NCBI RefSeq assembly: GCF_030296615.1
Contig: NZ_AP027732.1
Span: forward strand, 2,733,042-2,797,041
Length of the DNA stretch: 64,000 nucleotides
From: Frondihabitans sucicola
GTDB taxonomy: Bacteria; Actinomycetota; Actinomycetes; Actinomycetales; Microbacteriaceae
Direction: 5' to 3'
Numbering within the stretch: position 1 is the first letter of the stretch; each line of letters starts with the position of its first letter. Both the position numbers and the translations under genes were made by a program. The notes under the pieces are model-generated. The model ran no database searches. It saw nothing but the letters and a program-made list of their open reading frames with translations, and was not told where the DNA came from. Positions 49,717 through 57,312 of the stretch are shown here, piece by piece.

Positions 49717-50385
49717 ATGCCAGCGATCGATGCCGCCCAGCCCGCGCCTACAGATGCCCCTCACCTCTTTCTGACACCGGGCCAGACTGCGACGATTCCG
49801 GTTCACATCGGTTTCGACAGCCAGCCTTGGCCGTGGCACGCCACGGACCTCATGCTCTCCACTGTCGGCCAAATCATCCCGGTCCTGCTCATTGCTGTCA
49901 GTGGCCTGGCGTTCTTCGCGCGGCGGCGGAATCCTTCGACGACAGCTTGGTTCTGGATCATCACCCTCGTGACTCTCGCGTTGATAGCCGCGGAGGCTGT
50001 CGTCCTCTACCAAATGGGCCTCATCGAGGACGACCGCGCCTCCATGGCGTCGATATTCATTGCAGTCTTCGCTGTTCCGACGGTGGTCTCCGTGGGACTC
50101 CTTCGCGCTGCGCTCTGGCCGAAGAAACGCGACAAGCACAAGGGGGCGCCCCGATTGGCAGTCGACCTGACTCAACGGCTAGGGGCGCTGTCCGACCGGC
50201 GCCTGTCGGAAGCCGCCGCGCCCGACAGGTCCTCGCCGCGAGGCGTCAGCGAGACGTCACGGACGCCTAGCTGCCGTGGACTCGAGCGCTCGACGCATGA
50301 ACCTACGGCAGGGCGTCAGGCAGCGCTGCGCCCCGTGACGGAACGGCGGCGGAGGCCGACCTGTGCGACGGAGGCAGGAACGTAG
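49717..50385 (+). CDS. Hypothetical membrane protein
   Basis: Up to 222 residues, no family recognised. Three membrane helices are likely: about 47-68 (MLSTVGQIIPVLLIAVSGLAFF), 77-99 (TAWFWIITLVTLALIAAEAVVLY) and 112-135 (ASIFIAVFAVPTVVSVGLLRAAL). GATAAT lies 7 nt before the ATG, a good -10 for a leaderless start. The last 50 residues (after about 50240) are Arg/Ser-rich and overlap the convergent reductase gene; they look like read-through, and the true end may be near 50270 in another frame. Confidence 0.55.
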   Translation: MPAIDAAQPAPTDAPHLFLTPGQTATIPVHIGFDSQPWPWHATDLMLSTVGQIIPVLLIAVSGLAFFARRRNPSTTAWFWIITLVTLALIAAEAVVLYQMGLIEDDRASMASIFIAVFAVPTVVSVGLLRAALWPKKRDKHKGAPRLAVDLTQRLGALSDRRLSEAAAPDRSSPRGVSETSRTPSCRGLERSTHEPTAGRQAALRPVTERRRRPTCATEAGT

Positions 50386-51329
50386 GCCTGGTCGAGCGTG
50401 CCGATGTCGGTGCCGGGGGCGACGATCTCGTCGATCCTGTCCAGGACGTCGTCGGAGAGGACGGTGTCGACGCCCGTGAGGAGGTCGTCGAGCTGCGCCT
50501 CGGTGCGGGCACCGAGAAGGGCGCTCGTGACGGCAGGATGTGAGATGGCGAAGGCCATCGCGAGGTGCGGCATCGTGATCCCCGCCTCCCCCGACAGGGT
50601 GATCAGCTCTTCGACGGCGTCGATGCGTCGCTCGTCGGTGAATGTCGTGAAGTACTTCGCTCGGTTGAGGTCGGTCGCCTGACCGCGACGGACCCGACCC
50701 GTGAGCATGCCCTGTCCCAGAGGGCCCCACACGAGGATCCCCATCCCGAACCGTTCGGCGACCGGGAAGATCTCGCGCTCGACGCTGCGATTCAGGATCG
50801 AGTACGGGGGCTGCTCGGTGCGGAGGCGTTCGAGACCGCGGCGCTCGGAGACCCACTGGGCGTTCACGATGTCGGACGCCGGGAGCATCGAGGTGCCGAA
50901 GGCGCGGATCTTTCCGGCGTGCACCAGGTCGCTGAGGGCGGACAGGGTCTCTTCGATGTCGGTCTCGGGGTCGGGCCGCTGCAGTTGGTAGACGTCGATG
51001 TGATCCGTCTGCAGGCGACGAAGGGAGTTGTCGATCGCCGTCGTGATCCACCGTCGGGAGGCTCCGCGGTGGTGCTCGTCGGCGCCGAGACCGAACTTCG
51101 TCGTGAGCACCACGTCCTCGCGACGCCCCTTGAGGGCGCGGCCGACGACCTCCTCCGAGTCGCCGTACGAATCGGAGGTGTCGATGAGATTGACGCCGGC
51201 GTCGAGGGCCTTGTGGATGATGCGTGTCGAGTCGCCTTCGCCGTTGCCCATCTGCGTGGCGAAATTGAGCGCGCCGAGCGCATAGGGGCTGACCTTGATA
51301 CCGGTGTGGCCGAGGGTGCGGTACGGCAT
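50316..51329 (-). CDS. Aldo/keto reductase
   Basis: 337-residue NADPH-dependent reductase, intact. Motifs: LGHTGIKVSPYALGALNFATQMG, AGVNLIDTSDSYGDSEEVVGRAL (catalytic Asp/Tyr), VVLTTKFG (catalytic Lys), RRLQTDHIDVYQLQRPDPETDIEETLSALSDLV and KIRAFGTS. GGAG lies 7 bases before the ATG. Divergent from the TetR gene at 51441, with inverted repeats between, so it is probably the repressor's target. Confidence 0.93.
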   Translation of the reverse strand: MPYRTLGHTGIKVSPYALGALNFATQMGNGEGDSTRIIHKALDAGVNLIDTSDSYGDSEEVVGRALKGRREDVVLTTKFGLGADEHHRGASRRWITTAIDNSLRRLQTDHIDVYQLQRPDPETDIEETLSALSDLVHAGKIRAFGTSMLPASDIVNAQWVSERRGLERLRTEQPPYSILNRSVEREIFPVAERFGMGILVWGPLGQGMLTGRVRRGQATDLNRAKYFTTFTDERRIDAVEELITLSGEAGITMPHLAMAFAISHPAVTSALLGARTEAQLDDLLTGVDTVLSDDVLDRIDEIVAPGTDIGTLDQAYVPASVAQVGLRRRSVTGRSAA

Positions 51330-51382
51330 GGTGTGTCTCCAGACCTTGTGATGTCGACTCCGCGACGTCTATCCTGATCAAA

Positions 51383-51423
51383 CGGAATCCCTTTCCAGAA
51401 ATATACGGAAAGGTGTTCCGGAA
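51383..51423. promoter_or_regulatory. Operator region with CGGAA-type inverted repeats
   Basis: A 7-bp inverted repeat CCTTTCC (51390-51396) / GGAAAGG (51407-51413) and a palindrome TTCCGGAA (51416-51423), together with three CGGAA units, lie between the divergent aldo/keto reductase and TetR genes. Probable repressor binding region. Confidence 0.55.
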
Positions 51424-51440
51424 AACAAGAGTGGAGACAC

Positions 51441-52010
51441 ATGACGACCACCGGGCCGAGCCGGAGACAGCGGTCCGACGCGCAGCAGAACGCGATCGCT
51501 GTCGTGAAGGCTGCGAAGGAGGTCTTCGCTCGCGGCGGGGTCGACGCACCAGCGAAGGAGATCACCGATCTCGCGGGCGTGGGCGTCGGCACGATGTACC
51601 GACACTTTCCCCGCCGATCGGATCTCGTCGCAGCCGTCATGGCGAACGAGATCGACGCGTGCGCCGATGCGGCTCAGGCTCTGGCCACCGCCGCCAAGCC
51701 CGGCGAGGCGCTCACACAGTGGGCGGAACTGTACTTCGATCTCGTGGCCACCAAGCGAGGCTTGGCTGCAGCCCTCACCTCGGACGACCCCGGACTCCAG
51801 GAGATCGGGCCCTCCGTGCGCGACCGGCTCGAGCCGGCGCTCCAATCCCTCCTCGACGCGGCGCGACGCACGGGTGCCATCCACTCAGAGCTCGAAGCCA
51901 AGGGCGTCATCACCGCTCTCGCGCTTCTGTGCCACCCGGTCCCCGACGAAGGAGTCGATTTCAACCGACGACTCATCGCTGTGTTCCTGAATGGACTTCT
52001 CGTTCCGTGA
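51441..52010 (+). CDS. TetR family transcriptional regulator
   Basis: 189-residue regulator with helix-turn-helix APAKEITDLAGVGVGTMYRHFPRRSDLVAAVMANEI (about 33-68) and a helical ligand domain with QWAELYFDLVATKRGLAAAL. GGAG 6 bases before the ATG. The gene pair with the divergent reductase repeats the arrangement seen at 34-35.7 kb, and the two TetR proteins are similar in layout (MYRHFPxRSDLV / LYRHFPTRESLV), suggesting related systems. Confidence 0.92.
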   Translation: MTTTGPSRRQRSDAQQNAIAVVKAAKEVFARGGVDAPAKEITDLAGVGVGTMYRHFPRRSDLVAAVMANEIDACADAAQALATAAKPGEALTQWAELYFDLVATKRGLAAALTSDDPGLQEIGPSVRDRLEPALQSLLDAARRTGAIHSELEAKGVITALALLCHPVPDEGVDFNRRLIAVFLNGLLVP

Positions 52011-52162
52011 TCGCGCGAGTATCGACAAACCCGAGTTCTACTACCGAGCTCTTCACCTGGCCGCTCGGATGGCCGACAGGCGACCGCTTGCCGAGCTGAT
52101 CAGGCAGGCAGGTATCCGGCCGCCTCCAGGACGATACTCGGACCCGTGTAACGTCACGACCT

Positions 52163-52259
52163 GGGCGCCCGGCGCCCGGCATCCGGCGCCGGCGCCCGGC
52201 GCCTGACGCCTGACGCCTGACGCCTGACGCCAGACGCCTGACGAGTGGTGCCTGACGCC
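52163..52259. repeat. Heptanucleotide tandem repeat
   Basis: About 14 units of 7 bases, most ending in GCC. The first half is CGGCGCC-like (one 6-base unit at 52191-52196), the second half TGACGCC-like: four identical units at 52204-52231, then variants AGACGCC, TGACGAG, TGGTGCC and TGACGCC. It lies in the 332-base gap between the TetR gene and the next membrane protein gene. No spacers, so not CRISPR. A period of 7 would shift any reading frame on slippage. Confidence 0.85.
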
Positions 52260-52342
52260 GCCGGCTCTGCCGTGAGGAACGAAGCGATGGCTGTAGCCCG
52301 GTTGGCGCGAACCCGCTACTCTCTCGGAAAAAGGGGGATCCC

Positions 52343-52660
52343 GTGGACCAGATCCAAGAGTTCGAAAAGCAAGGAGCGCGGCCGCGAGAGGCTCGGTCCG
52401 GCGACGGCAAGGCTGCGGCTCCCGACCTCCGCGCCCTGACGTGGCTCGGCGTCGCGTTCCTGATCGCTGCCGTTTTCGTTCTCACCATCCCGTTCCAGAA
52501 GCCGCACGATACGGATGCCGGTTACCAAGCTCTCGGTCACCTGTCTTCGACGGCGATCCTCGCTGCCCTGATCCTCGGTTGTACGGGCGTGATCGTCGTT
52601 GCGACCCGTGTCGCAGCCGGTGCTGTCGTTCGCTCCCTGAGGCGATCCGAGTCGAACTGA
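52343..52660 (+). CDS. Hypothetical two-helix membrane protein
   Basis: 105 residues, GTG start. Charged N-terminal 28 residues, then helices at about 31-50 (ALTWLGVAFLIAAVFVLTIPF) and 68-92 (STAILAALILGCTGVIVVATRVAAGAVV), and a basic tail. No family recognised. A GGGGGA stretch about 7 bases before the GTG may serve as ribosome site. The 155 bases after the stop hold nothing I can support. Confidence 0.55.
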   Translation: MDQIQEFEKQGARPREARSGDGKAAAPDLRALTWLGVAFLIAAVFVLTIPFQKPHDTDAGYQALGHLSSTAILAALILGCTGVIVVATRVAAGAVVRSLRRSESN

Positions 52661-52812
52661 TCGCTCCCTCCTCCGCGCTCCCTGGATCACGCACCCCGGA
52701 TCCGAACGTGTGTGGGCGAGCTTCGAGGCAGGTGGTAGGCGGCCGACCGTTCGCGGGAAGCGGTGCATCGACGGACGCGTCGTAGCTCGGGGCGTCCCTG
52801 CCTTGTAGAGCC

Positions 52813-52970
52813 TCACATCTTTCGGCCAGGCGTGTGACTGATCGACCAGGTGATCGCGCTCACGGCGATCCAGAGAACGAGGAAGAATCCCCCGATGCTC
52901 AGCGCGAAGCTGCCGATGACGATGAGAACGGGCGCGGGAAAGGATCGTGCGCGAGTAGAGTCCCGGCCAT
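52813..52970 (-). CDS. Possible small single-helix membrane protein, frameshifted
   Basis: A minus-strand ATG at 52970 opens MAGTLLAHDPFPRP; after one missing base the frame continues VLIVIGSFALSIGGFFLVLWIAVSAITWSI and ends HTPGRKM before a stop. The result is about 52 residues with one clear membrane helix. Its ATG overlaps the ATG of the plus-strand gene (shared CATG). Weak evidence; it may be chance. Confidence 0.3.
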
Positions 52971-53319
52971 GAGCTCTCTCGGATCGGAGAAGAAGGGTCT
53001 CGGCCTCGATGTCACCGGGCCCGACGAGCCGAGCTATCTGCCGGGCCCTGTCGTCGCGCGTCCTCGGCACTGGTGGCTGACCGGACGCAGCCTCGCGTCG
53101 TCCATCCTGTTCTGCGCGCTCTGGACCGGCTACGCGGTGCTGCGGTTCGTGGAGATCATGTCGAAGTCGCACGTCTCCGGAACGGACTGGCTTCTGTTCG
53201 CGCTCCCGACGTTTCTGGCACTGGGGGCTGTGCCGTCCGTCGTCTTCTTCGCTCGGTCGGCGCATCGCCGACCGACGCCGGCGCCGGGCGAGCCGCGGTC
53301 GATGTCCGATAAAAACTGA
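52969..53319 (+). CDS. Hypothetical two-helix membrane protein
   Basis: 116 residues with no recognised family. Helices at about 42-62 (SLASSILFCALWTGYAVLRFV) and 74-93 (WLLFALPTFLALGAVPSVVFFA). The frame is open further upstream, but the ATG at 52969 is chosen because TAGAGT lies 7 nt before it, the putative leaderless pattern. Codon use is normal. Confidence 0.6.
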   Translation: MSSLGSEKKGLGLDVTGPDEPSYLPGPVVARPRHWWLTGRSLASSILFCALWTGYAVLRFVEIMSKSHVSGTDWLLFALPTFLALGAVPSVVFFARSAHRRPTPAPGEPRSMSDKN

Positions 53320-53352
53320 CGCCGGGGTTGTCGTGATCGATCGCCGGAGTTC

Positions 53353-53600
53353 TTAGCCCAGGCGCGACCAGGGCGACAGGGCTTCCCAGGACATCGGATC
53401 GAAGGCGAAATAACTGCCCGACCCGGGCTGATCCAGCGCCCTCCTGATCGGAACTCCGGTCACGCTTGCGAGCAGTAAGGCGCCCACCCCACCGTGTGCG
53501 ACGAACGCGACGCGCGTGTCGTTGCGTTCGTGGAGGGTCCGTCGGACGGCCGTTTCGATCCGCCGCGGTCCGGCGGGAGGTAGCCGGTCGCACTTCGATC
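53353..53600 (-). pseudogene. Histidine phosphatase (phosphoglycerate mutase-like) C-terminal fragment
   Basis: Minus-strand frame reading RRIETAVRRTLHE, then VAFVAHGGVGALLLASVTGVPIRRALDQPGSGSYFAFDPMSW and a TAA stop. AHGGVGALLL is the second catalytic-histidine block of the histidine phosphatase family, and the following DQPGSGSYFAF is typical of its actinobacterial members. The N-terminal RHG motif and about 120 residues are absent; the fragment stops next to the gene starting at 53647. No start codon in frame. Confidence 0.6.
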
Positions 53601-53646
53601 CATCTCTCCCAAGGCAGGGACTGGTGCGACTCCTAGGATCAGGGCC

Positions 53647-54357
53647 GTGGACTACAACGAACTCGTCGACACCATCGAAGTCATGGCCGATGGTTTCACC
53701 GCCGCCGTTTCACTGGCCCCCGTGAGACTCCGGTGCCCACCTGTCCAGGGTGGACGATCACCGACCTCACCCGGCATCTCGGACAGGTTCACCGTTGGGC
53801 CCACGCTCAACTCACCGGGACGCCCGACGACGGCACGTCGCCGGGTGACGAGGAGCTTCTCGTCACCTGGTTCGACGAGGGTGCATCTCGACTCCTGGAG
53901 GCTCTTCGACAGCGAGACGCCACCGATCCCTGCGCGACCATCTATCCCCGCTGTCGCGGCGACCTGGGCGCGGCGACAAGCGTTGGAGACCGTTCTTCAT
54001 CTCTGGGACGTGAGGAACGCCATCGGGGCGCCGGTCAGGATCCCGGCCCCACTGGCCGCCCTCGGCGTCCGCGAAGTCCTGAACGACCTCTATCCCCGGC
54101 AGGTCAGGCTCGGGAGGATGGCTCCCCTCCGCTGCAGTCTCGAGATAGGCCTGCTCGATGATCACGGCGGCAGGGAAGAAACTCTGCTGTTGGGACCCGC
54201 GCAGGCACGCGGAGACTCCGCAGCAGCCATCGAGCTGCCAGCGATGGAGGCACTTCTCCTCCTGTGGAAACGTCGCACGATCGACGACGTGGCCACGAGG
54301 CGCTCCGGGTCCGAGCGGGCACTGCAGAACGTGCTGTCGTCTGCCCTGGTGCCGTGA
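53647..54357 (+). CDS. Maleylpyruvate isomerase-family (mycothiol-dependent) protein, frameshifted
   Basis: DinB-fold enzyme of the MDMPI_N family, which uses mycothiol, about 237 residues. MDYNELVDTIEVMADGFTAA is in frame one; TCPGWTITDLTRHLGQVHRWAHAQL and LLVTWFDEGASRLLEALRQ lie in another frame; the rest (ATWARRQALETVLHLWDVRNAIG, LPAMEALLLLWKRR) returns to the first. Breaks fall at the CCCCC run 53717-53721 and the CCCC run near 53945, so one loss and one gain cancel. TAGGAT lies 7 nt before the GTG. Confidence 0.8.
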   Translation: MDYNELVDTIEVMADGFTAAVSLAPVRLRCPPVQGGRSPTSPGISDRFTVGPTLNSPGRPTTARRRVTRSFSSPGSTRVHLDSWRLFDSETPPIPARPSIPAVAATWARRQALETVLHLWDVRNAIGAPVRIPAPLAALGVREVLNDLYPRQVRLGRMAPLRCSLEIGLLDDHGGREETLLLGPAQARGDSAAAIELPAMEALLLLWKRRTIDDVATRRSGSERALQNVLSSALVP

Positions 54358-54411
54358 TCCCGGCACGCACACGCGTCGCGCGTTCACGAGCCCGACGATC
54401 GAGTCGACCGG

Positions 54412-55614
54412 TCAGGCCGTCTTCGGCTGGCGCGCGACGATCCGCCTGGTGGTCAGCGAGACTCCCGCGCAGGTCAGGCAGACGACGGCGACGGCGACGA
54501 GCACGACGGTAGAGCCGAAGATCGGCACGAGCGCCGCGAGGATCATCGGCAGGAAGAAGCCCGAGTAGCTGATCGCGTAGAAGACGGCGGTCACTCCGGC
54601 GAGATCGTTCGCGTCGGCCATGGATTGGATGGCCGTGAGACCCGCGACCATGCAGATGCCGTAGCCGGCGCCGAAGACGGGCGCGGCGATGAGCACGGCC
54701 ACGACGTTCGACTCCAGTGCGGCGGGGATGAGGAGCAGGGCGCCGAGCGCGGCGAAGATCACCCCGACCGTGGCCGACCGGCCACGCAGCAGACGATCGA
54801 TCGGCGTGAACAAGAGCTGGACGGTCGTCCCGACGCCGAGGGTGATGACGGTCGCGAGGGTGGCGAAGGCCACCTCCAGGGAGCCGGTCCGGTGGGTGAC
54901 GAGGCTGGGGCCGACCGCGAAGGCGAGCGCGCTGGCGCCGAAGATCCACGGGGCGACGGGAAGCACGCCCCGGAAGAAGCGTGAGCGCAGAGCGATCGGG
55001 ATCCTGATGTCACCCCTCAGCGAGGTGATGGCCGGATCGGGCTCTCGGGTCTCGACCGCGGACAGCAAAGCCACGAAAGCAACGACGCAGGCCAGGATCT
55101 GCACGAGGTACGGCGACACTGTCGGGGCCGGACCCCACTGCGCGAGCACCCCGGCGACGCCGGCTCCGCCGCCGAAGCCGAGCGAGAGGGCGATGGAGGA
55201 TCGCTTGGCGCCGGCTCCCCCGTCGCCGGAGGCCGTCGACAGCTCTTTGATCCAGCTGCTCCCGACGACCATTGCGACGGCGACGCTGACGCCGCTGAGG
55301 AACCGGCCGACGCACATGCCGGCGATGCTGTCGCTGAACAACGCGAGCACGATGCTGGCGGCGATACCGATCGGGAGACCGGCCAGCAGGATGCGCTTGC
55401 GGCCGAATCGGTCGGACCAGGCGCCGGCCACGAGGAAACCGGGCACGATTCCGATGACGTAGATGGCCAGGAACAGGTCGACCTGGAGCTGGTTATACCC
55501 GTCGATGGCCCGGTACATGAGCATGAGCGGGATGAAGTGGTTGCCTCCCCACGCTAGCGCGGTGACCGCCGGCGCCACTCGGAGCCACGCTCTCGGCGAC
55601 ACCGTTTTCTGCAT
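54412..55614 (-). CDS. MFS transporter
   Basis: 400-residue major facilitator with 12 helices. Loop 2-3 signature GAWSDRFGRKRILLAGLPIG near 62-80; FGFGGGAG and GYGICMVAGLTAIQSMADANDLAGVTAVFYAISYSGFFLP in the second half. The ATG at 55614 (GGAG 6 bases before) is preferred to the ATG at 55665, which lies in the operator. Divergent from a GntR gene and probably controlled by it. Substrate unknown. Confidence 0.9.
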   Translation of the reverse strand: MQKTVSPRAWLRVAPAVTALAWGGNHFIPLMLMYRAIDGYNQLQVDLFLAIYVIGIVPGFLVAGAWSDRFGRKRILLAGLPIGIAASIVLALFSDSIAGMCVGRFLSGVSVAVAMVVGSSWIKELSTASGDGGAGAKRSSIALSLGFGGGAGVAGVLAQWGPAPTVSPYLVQILACVVAFVALLSAVETREPDPAITSLRGDIRIPIALRSRFFRGVLPVAPWIFGASALAFAVGPSLVTHRTGSLEVAFATLATVITLGVGTTVQLLFTPIDRLLRGRSATVGVIFAALGALLLIPAALESNVVAVLIAAPVFGAGYGICMVAGLTAIQSMADANDLAGVTAVFYAISYSGFFLPMILAALVPIFGSTVVLVAVAVVCLTCAGVSLTTRRIVARQPKTA

Positions 55615-55644
55615 GCCCACTCCTTCGATCGTCGAGCCGTCGTC

Positions 55645-55667
55645 TAGAGTACATCTTGGATCCAAGA
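55645..55667 (+). promoter_or_regulatory. -10 box and GntR-type operator palindrome
   Basis: TAGAGT (55645-55650) is followed by the perfect 14-bp palindrome TCTTGGATCCAAGA (55654-55667), which covers the expected transcription start. It lies between the MFS gene and the GntR gene; the TTGG-AT-CCAA core is like sites of FadR/FCD-type GntR regulators. Confidence 0.65.
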
Positions 55668-55679
55668 AGGGATGGCACC

Positions 55680-56333
55680 GTGGAGACCACGTCGAAGACC
55701 GAGCCCGCTGTCGAGCGTGTGCACGCGCAGCTCCGCTCGTGGCTGCTCGACGGCACGCTCTCCCCCGGCGCCATGCTGAGCGAGAACGACCTGTCGTCCC
55801 GTCTTGCCGTGAGCCGGACGCCGGTGCGCGGCGCGCTCCGTCGACTGGAGGCCGAGGGCTGGCTGACCATCTACCCGAAGCGGGGCGCCCTCGTTCGACG
55901 TCTCAGCTTCGAGGAGGCTCTGGCCGTGGCCGACGCCCGCCAGGTGCTCGAGTCGGCCTACGTCGATGCCGTCTCCGACGAGGCTCGCGCCGAGCTCTGC
56001 ACACGACTCGACCGGATGATCGACGAAGAGCAGGACGAAGCCCGCGACGGTGACTACGTGAAGCTGGTCAACCGCACCATCGACTTCCACCGCGCGTTCG
56101 TGGAGGTCGGCGAGAACCCCGTCCTGCTCCAGTTCTACGACCACCTCCGAGAGAGACAACTCGTCATGACCCTGCAGACTCCGGCTCGGGTCACCGGCAG
56201 GTGGGAGGAGTTCACCCGCGAGCACCGGAACCTCGTCGACCTGATGCGCACCGGCGACCGGGAGTCGTTCGTCACCGCCCTGCGCGATCACATCGTGGGA
56301 ACCCACGGACCCGTCCTCGGCATTCGCTGCTGA
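55680..56333 (+). CDS. GntR family (FadR/FCD type) transcriptional regulator
   Basis: 217-residue regulator. Winged helix with LRSWLLDGTLSPGAMLSENDLSSRLAVSRTPVRGALRRLEAEGWL (about 15-60), then an FCD all-helical domain with metal-ligand type residues (DFHRAFVEVGENPVL, HRNLVDLMRTGDRE, LRDHI). The GTG at 55680 follows the operator; an ATG at 55656 in frame lies inside the palindrome and is less likely. Confidence 0.9.
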   Translation: METTSKTEPAVERVHAQLRSWLLDGTLSPGAMLSENDLSSRLAVSRTPVRGALRRLEAEGWLTIYPKRGALVRRLSFEEALAVADARQVLESAYVDAVSDEARAELCTRLDRMIDEEQDEARDGDYVKLVNRTIDFHRAFVEVGENPVLLQFYDHLRERQLVMTLQTPARVTGRWEEFTREHRNLVDLMRTGDRESFVTALRDHIVGTHGPVLGIRC

Positions 56334-56435
56334 GGAGGTGTCGCCTGGGGCGGCTCTAGGGTTCGTCACCCAGCGGGACCCGGGTCTGTAGACGGGCCAG
56401 ACCGCGGAGCCCCTCGGCACTGCGAGAATCCTCCT

Positions 56436-57002
56436 GTGAAAGAGACTCGCAAGCCACGCCGACCAGACGTCACGACAGTCGAGATCGTAGGAGGCGCGGA
56501 GCCCCTCCAGCTCGGGTTGCACGACTACGACGAGGGATGGGCGAGCGTCTTCCTCGAGCATCGAGGGCGCATTCTCGAAGCGCTTGCCGCGGCGGACGTC
56601 GAGATCGAGCACATCGGCTCCACCGCGGTTCGCGGTCTGGCCGCGAAACCGATCGTCGACATCGTGGTCACGGTGAGCGACATCACGGCGGAGGAGGACT
56701 ACCTCGACGGGCTGCTCGCGGTCGGCTACGAGCTTCGAGTTCGCGAACCCGGCCACCGTCTGGTGCGCACGCCCGCGCGCGACGTCCATGTCCACCTGTA
56801 CGAGCGAGACGATCCTGCCGTCGATGACTACCTGCTCCTGCGCGATCACCTCCGCTCCGATGCGGACGACTGCGCCCTCTACGAGAGCACCAAACGGGAT
56901 CTGCTCCGCAGGCGGTGGGACGACATGAACGACTACGCCGACGCCAAGACCGATGTCATCCTGTCGATCAAGGCGCGGGCGAGAGCGGCTAACCGACAGT
57001 GA
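56436..57002 (+). CDS. GrpB/UPF0157 family protein
   Basis: 188-residue member of the GrpB family, a nucleotidyltransferase-like fold of unknown role. The core reads EHIGSTAVRGLAAKPIVDIVVTV near 66-88, then VRTPARDVHVHLYERDDPAVDDYLLLRDHLRSD near 118-150 and YTDAKTDVI-like YADAKTDVILSI near the end. GTG start. Its stop overlaps a GTG of a small downstream frame. Confidence 0.92.
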   Translation: MKETRKPRRPDVTTVEIVGGAEPLQLGLHDYDEGWASVFLEHRGRILEALAAADVEIEHIGSTAVRGLAAKPIVDIVVTVSDITAEEDYLDGLLAVGYELRVREPGHRLVRTPARDVHVHLYERDDPAVDDYLLLRDHLRSDADDCALYESTKRDLLRRRWDDMNDYADAKTDVILSIKARARAANRQ

Positions 57003-57252
57003 CGATCACGCCGCCTCTGTGGGCGGCACTTGACCCTGCCGCGGCGTCATGGTTTTTCCTCGTTCTATGAGCATGACCGTGAGTTCCTCGACCGCGCCAC
57101 GCGGCGGGCATCGCACCCGCCGACGTCGATGGCACCGACTCGTTCGCGCTGGTAGCGGCGCTCGCCTGGGTCTACGACCAGCCCTCGCTCGCGCCCGCGC
57201 CGACCACCCCTTCGACGTCATCTCGAGGTCGGTCCTCCCCGGCCTGGTCTAG
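56999..57252 (+). pseudogene. Small unknown gene coupled to the GrpB gene, broken by several frameshifts
   Basis: A GTG at 56999 overlaps the GrpB stop (GTGA) and opens TITPPLWAALDPAAASWFFLV. The protein-like reading continues across frames as YEHDREFLDRATRRA, GIAPADVDGTDSFALVAALAWVYDQ and ADHPFDVISRSVLPGLV before a TAG. Joined, this is about 84 residues with normal codon bias. No family recognised. Three breaks suggest decay or poor sequence. Confidence 0.4.
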
Positions 57253-57312
57253 TCGTCCGCGATCGTCCTACGCTGTCACGGCCAGGTGGCGACGGGAGTT
57301 CGCTCCGTGTCG

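Noticed and set aside
52163-52259. Possible CRISPR array
   Set aside because: Units are 7 bases, contiguous, without spacers and with no cas genes.
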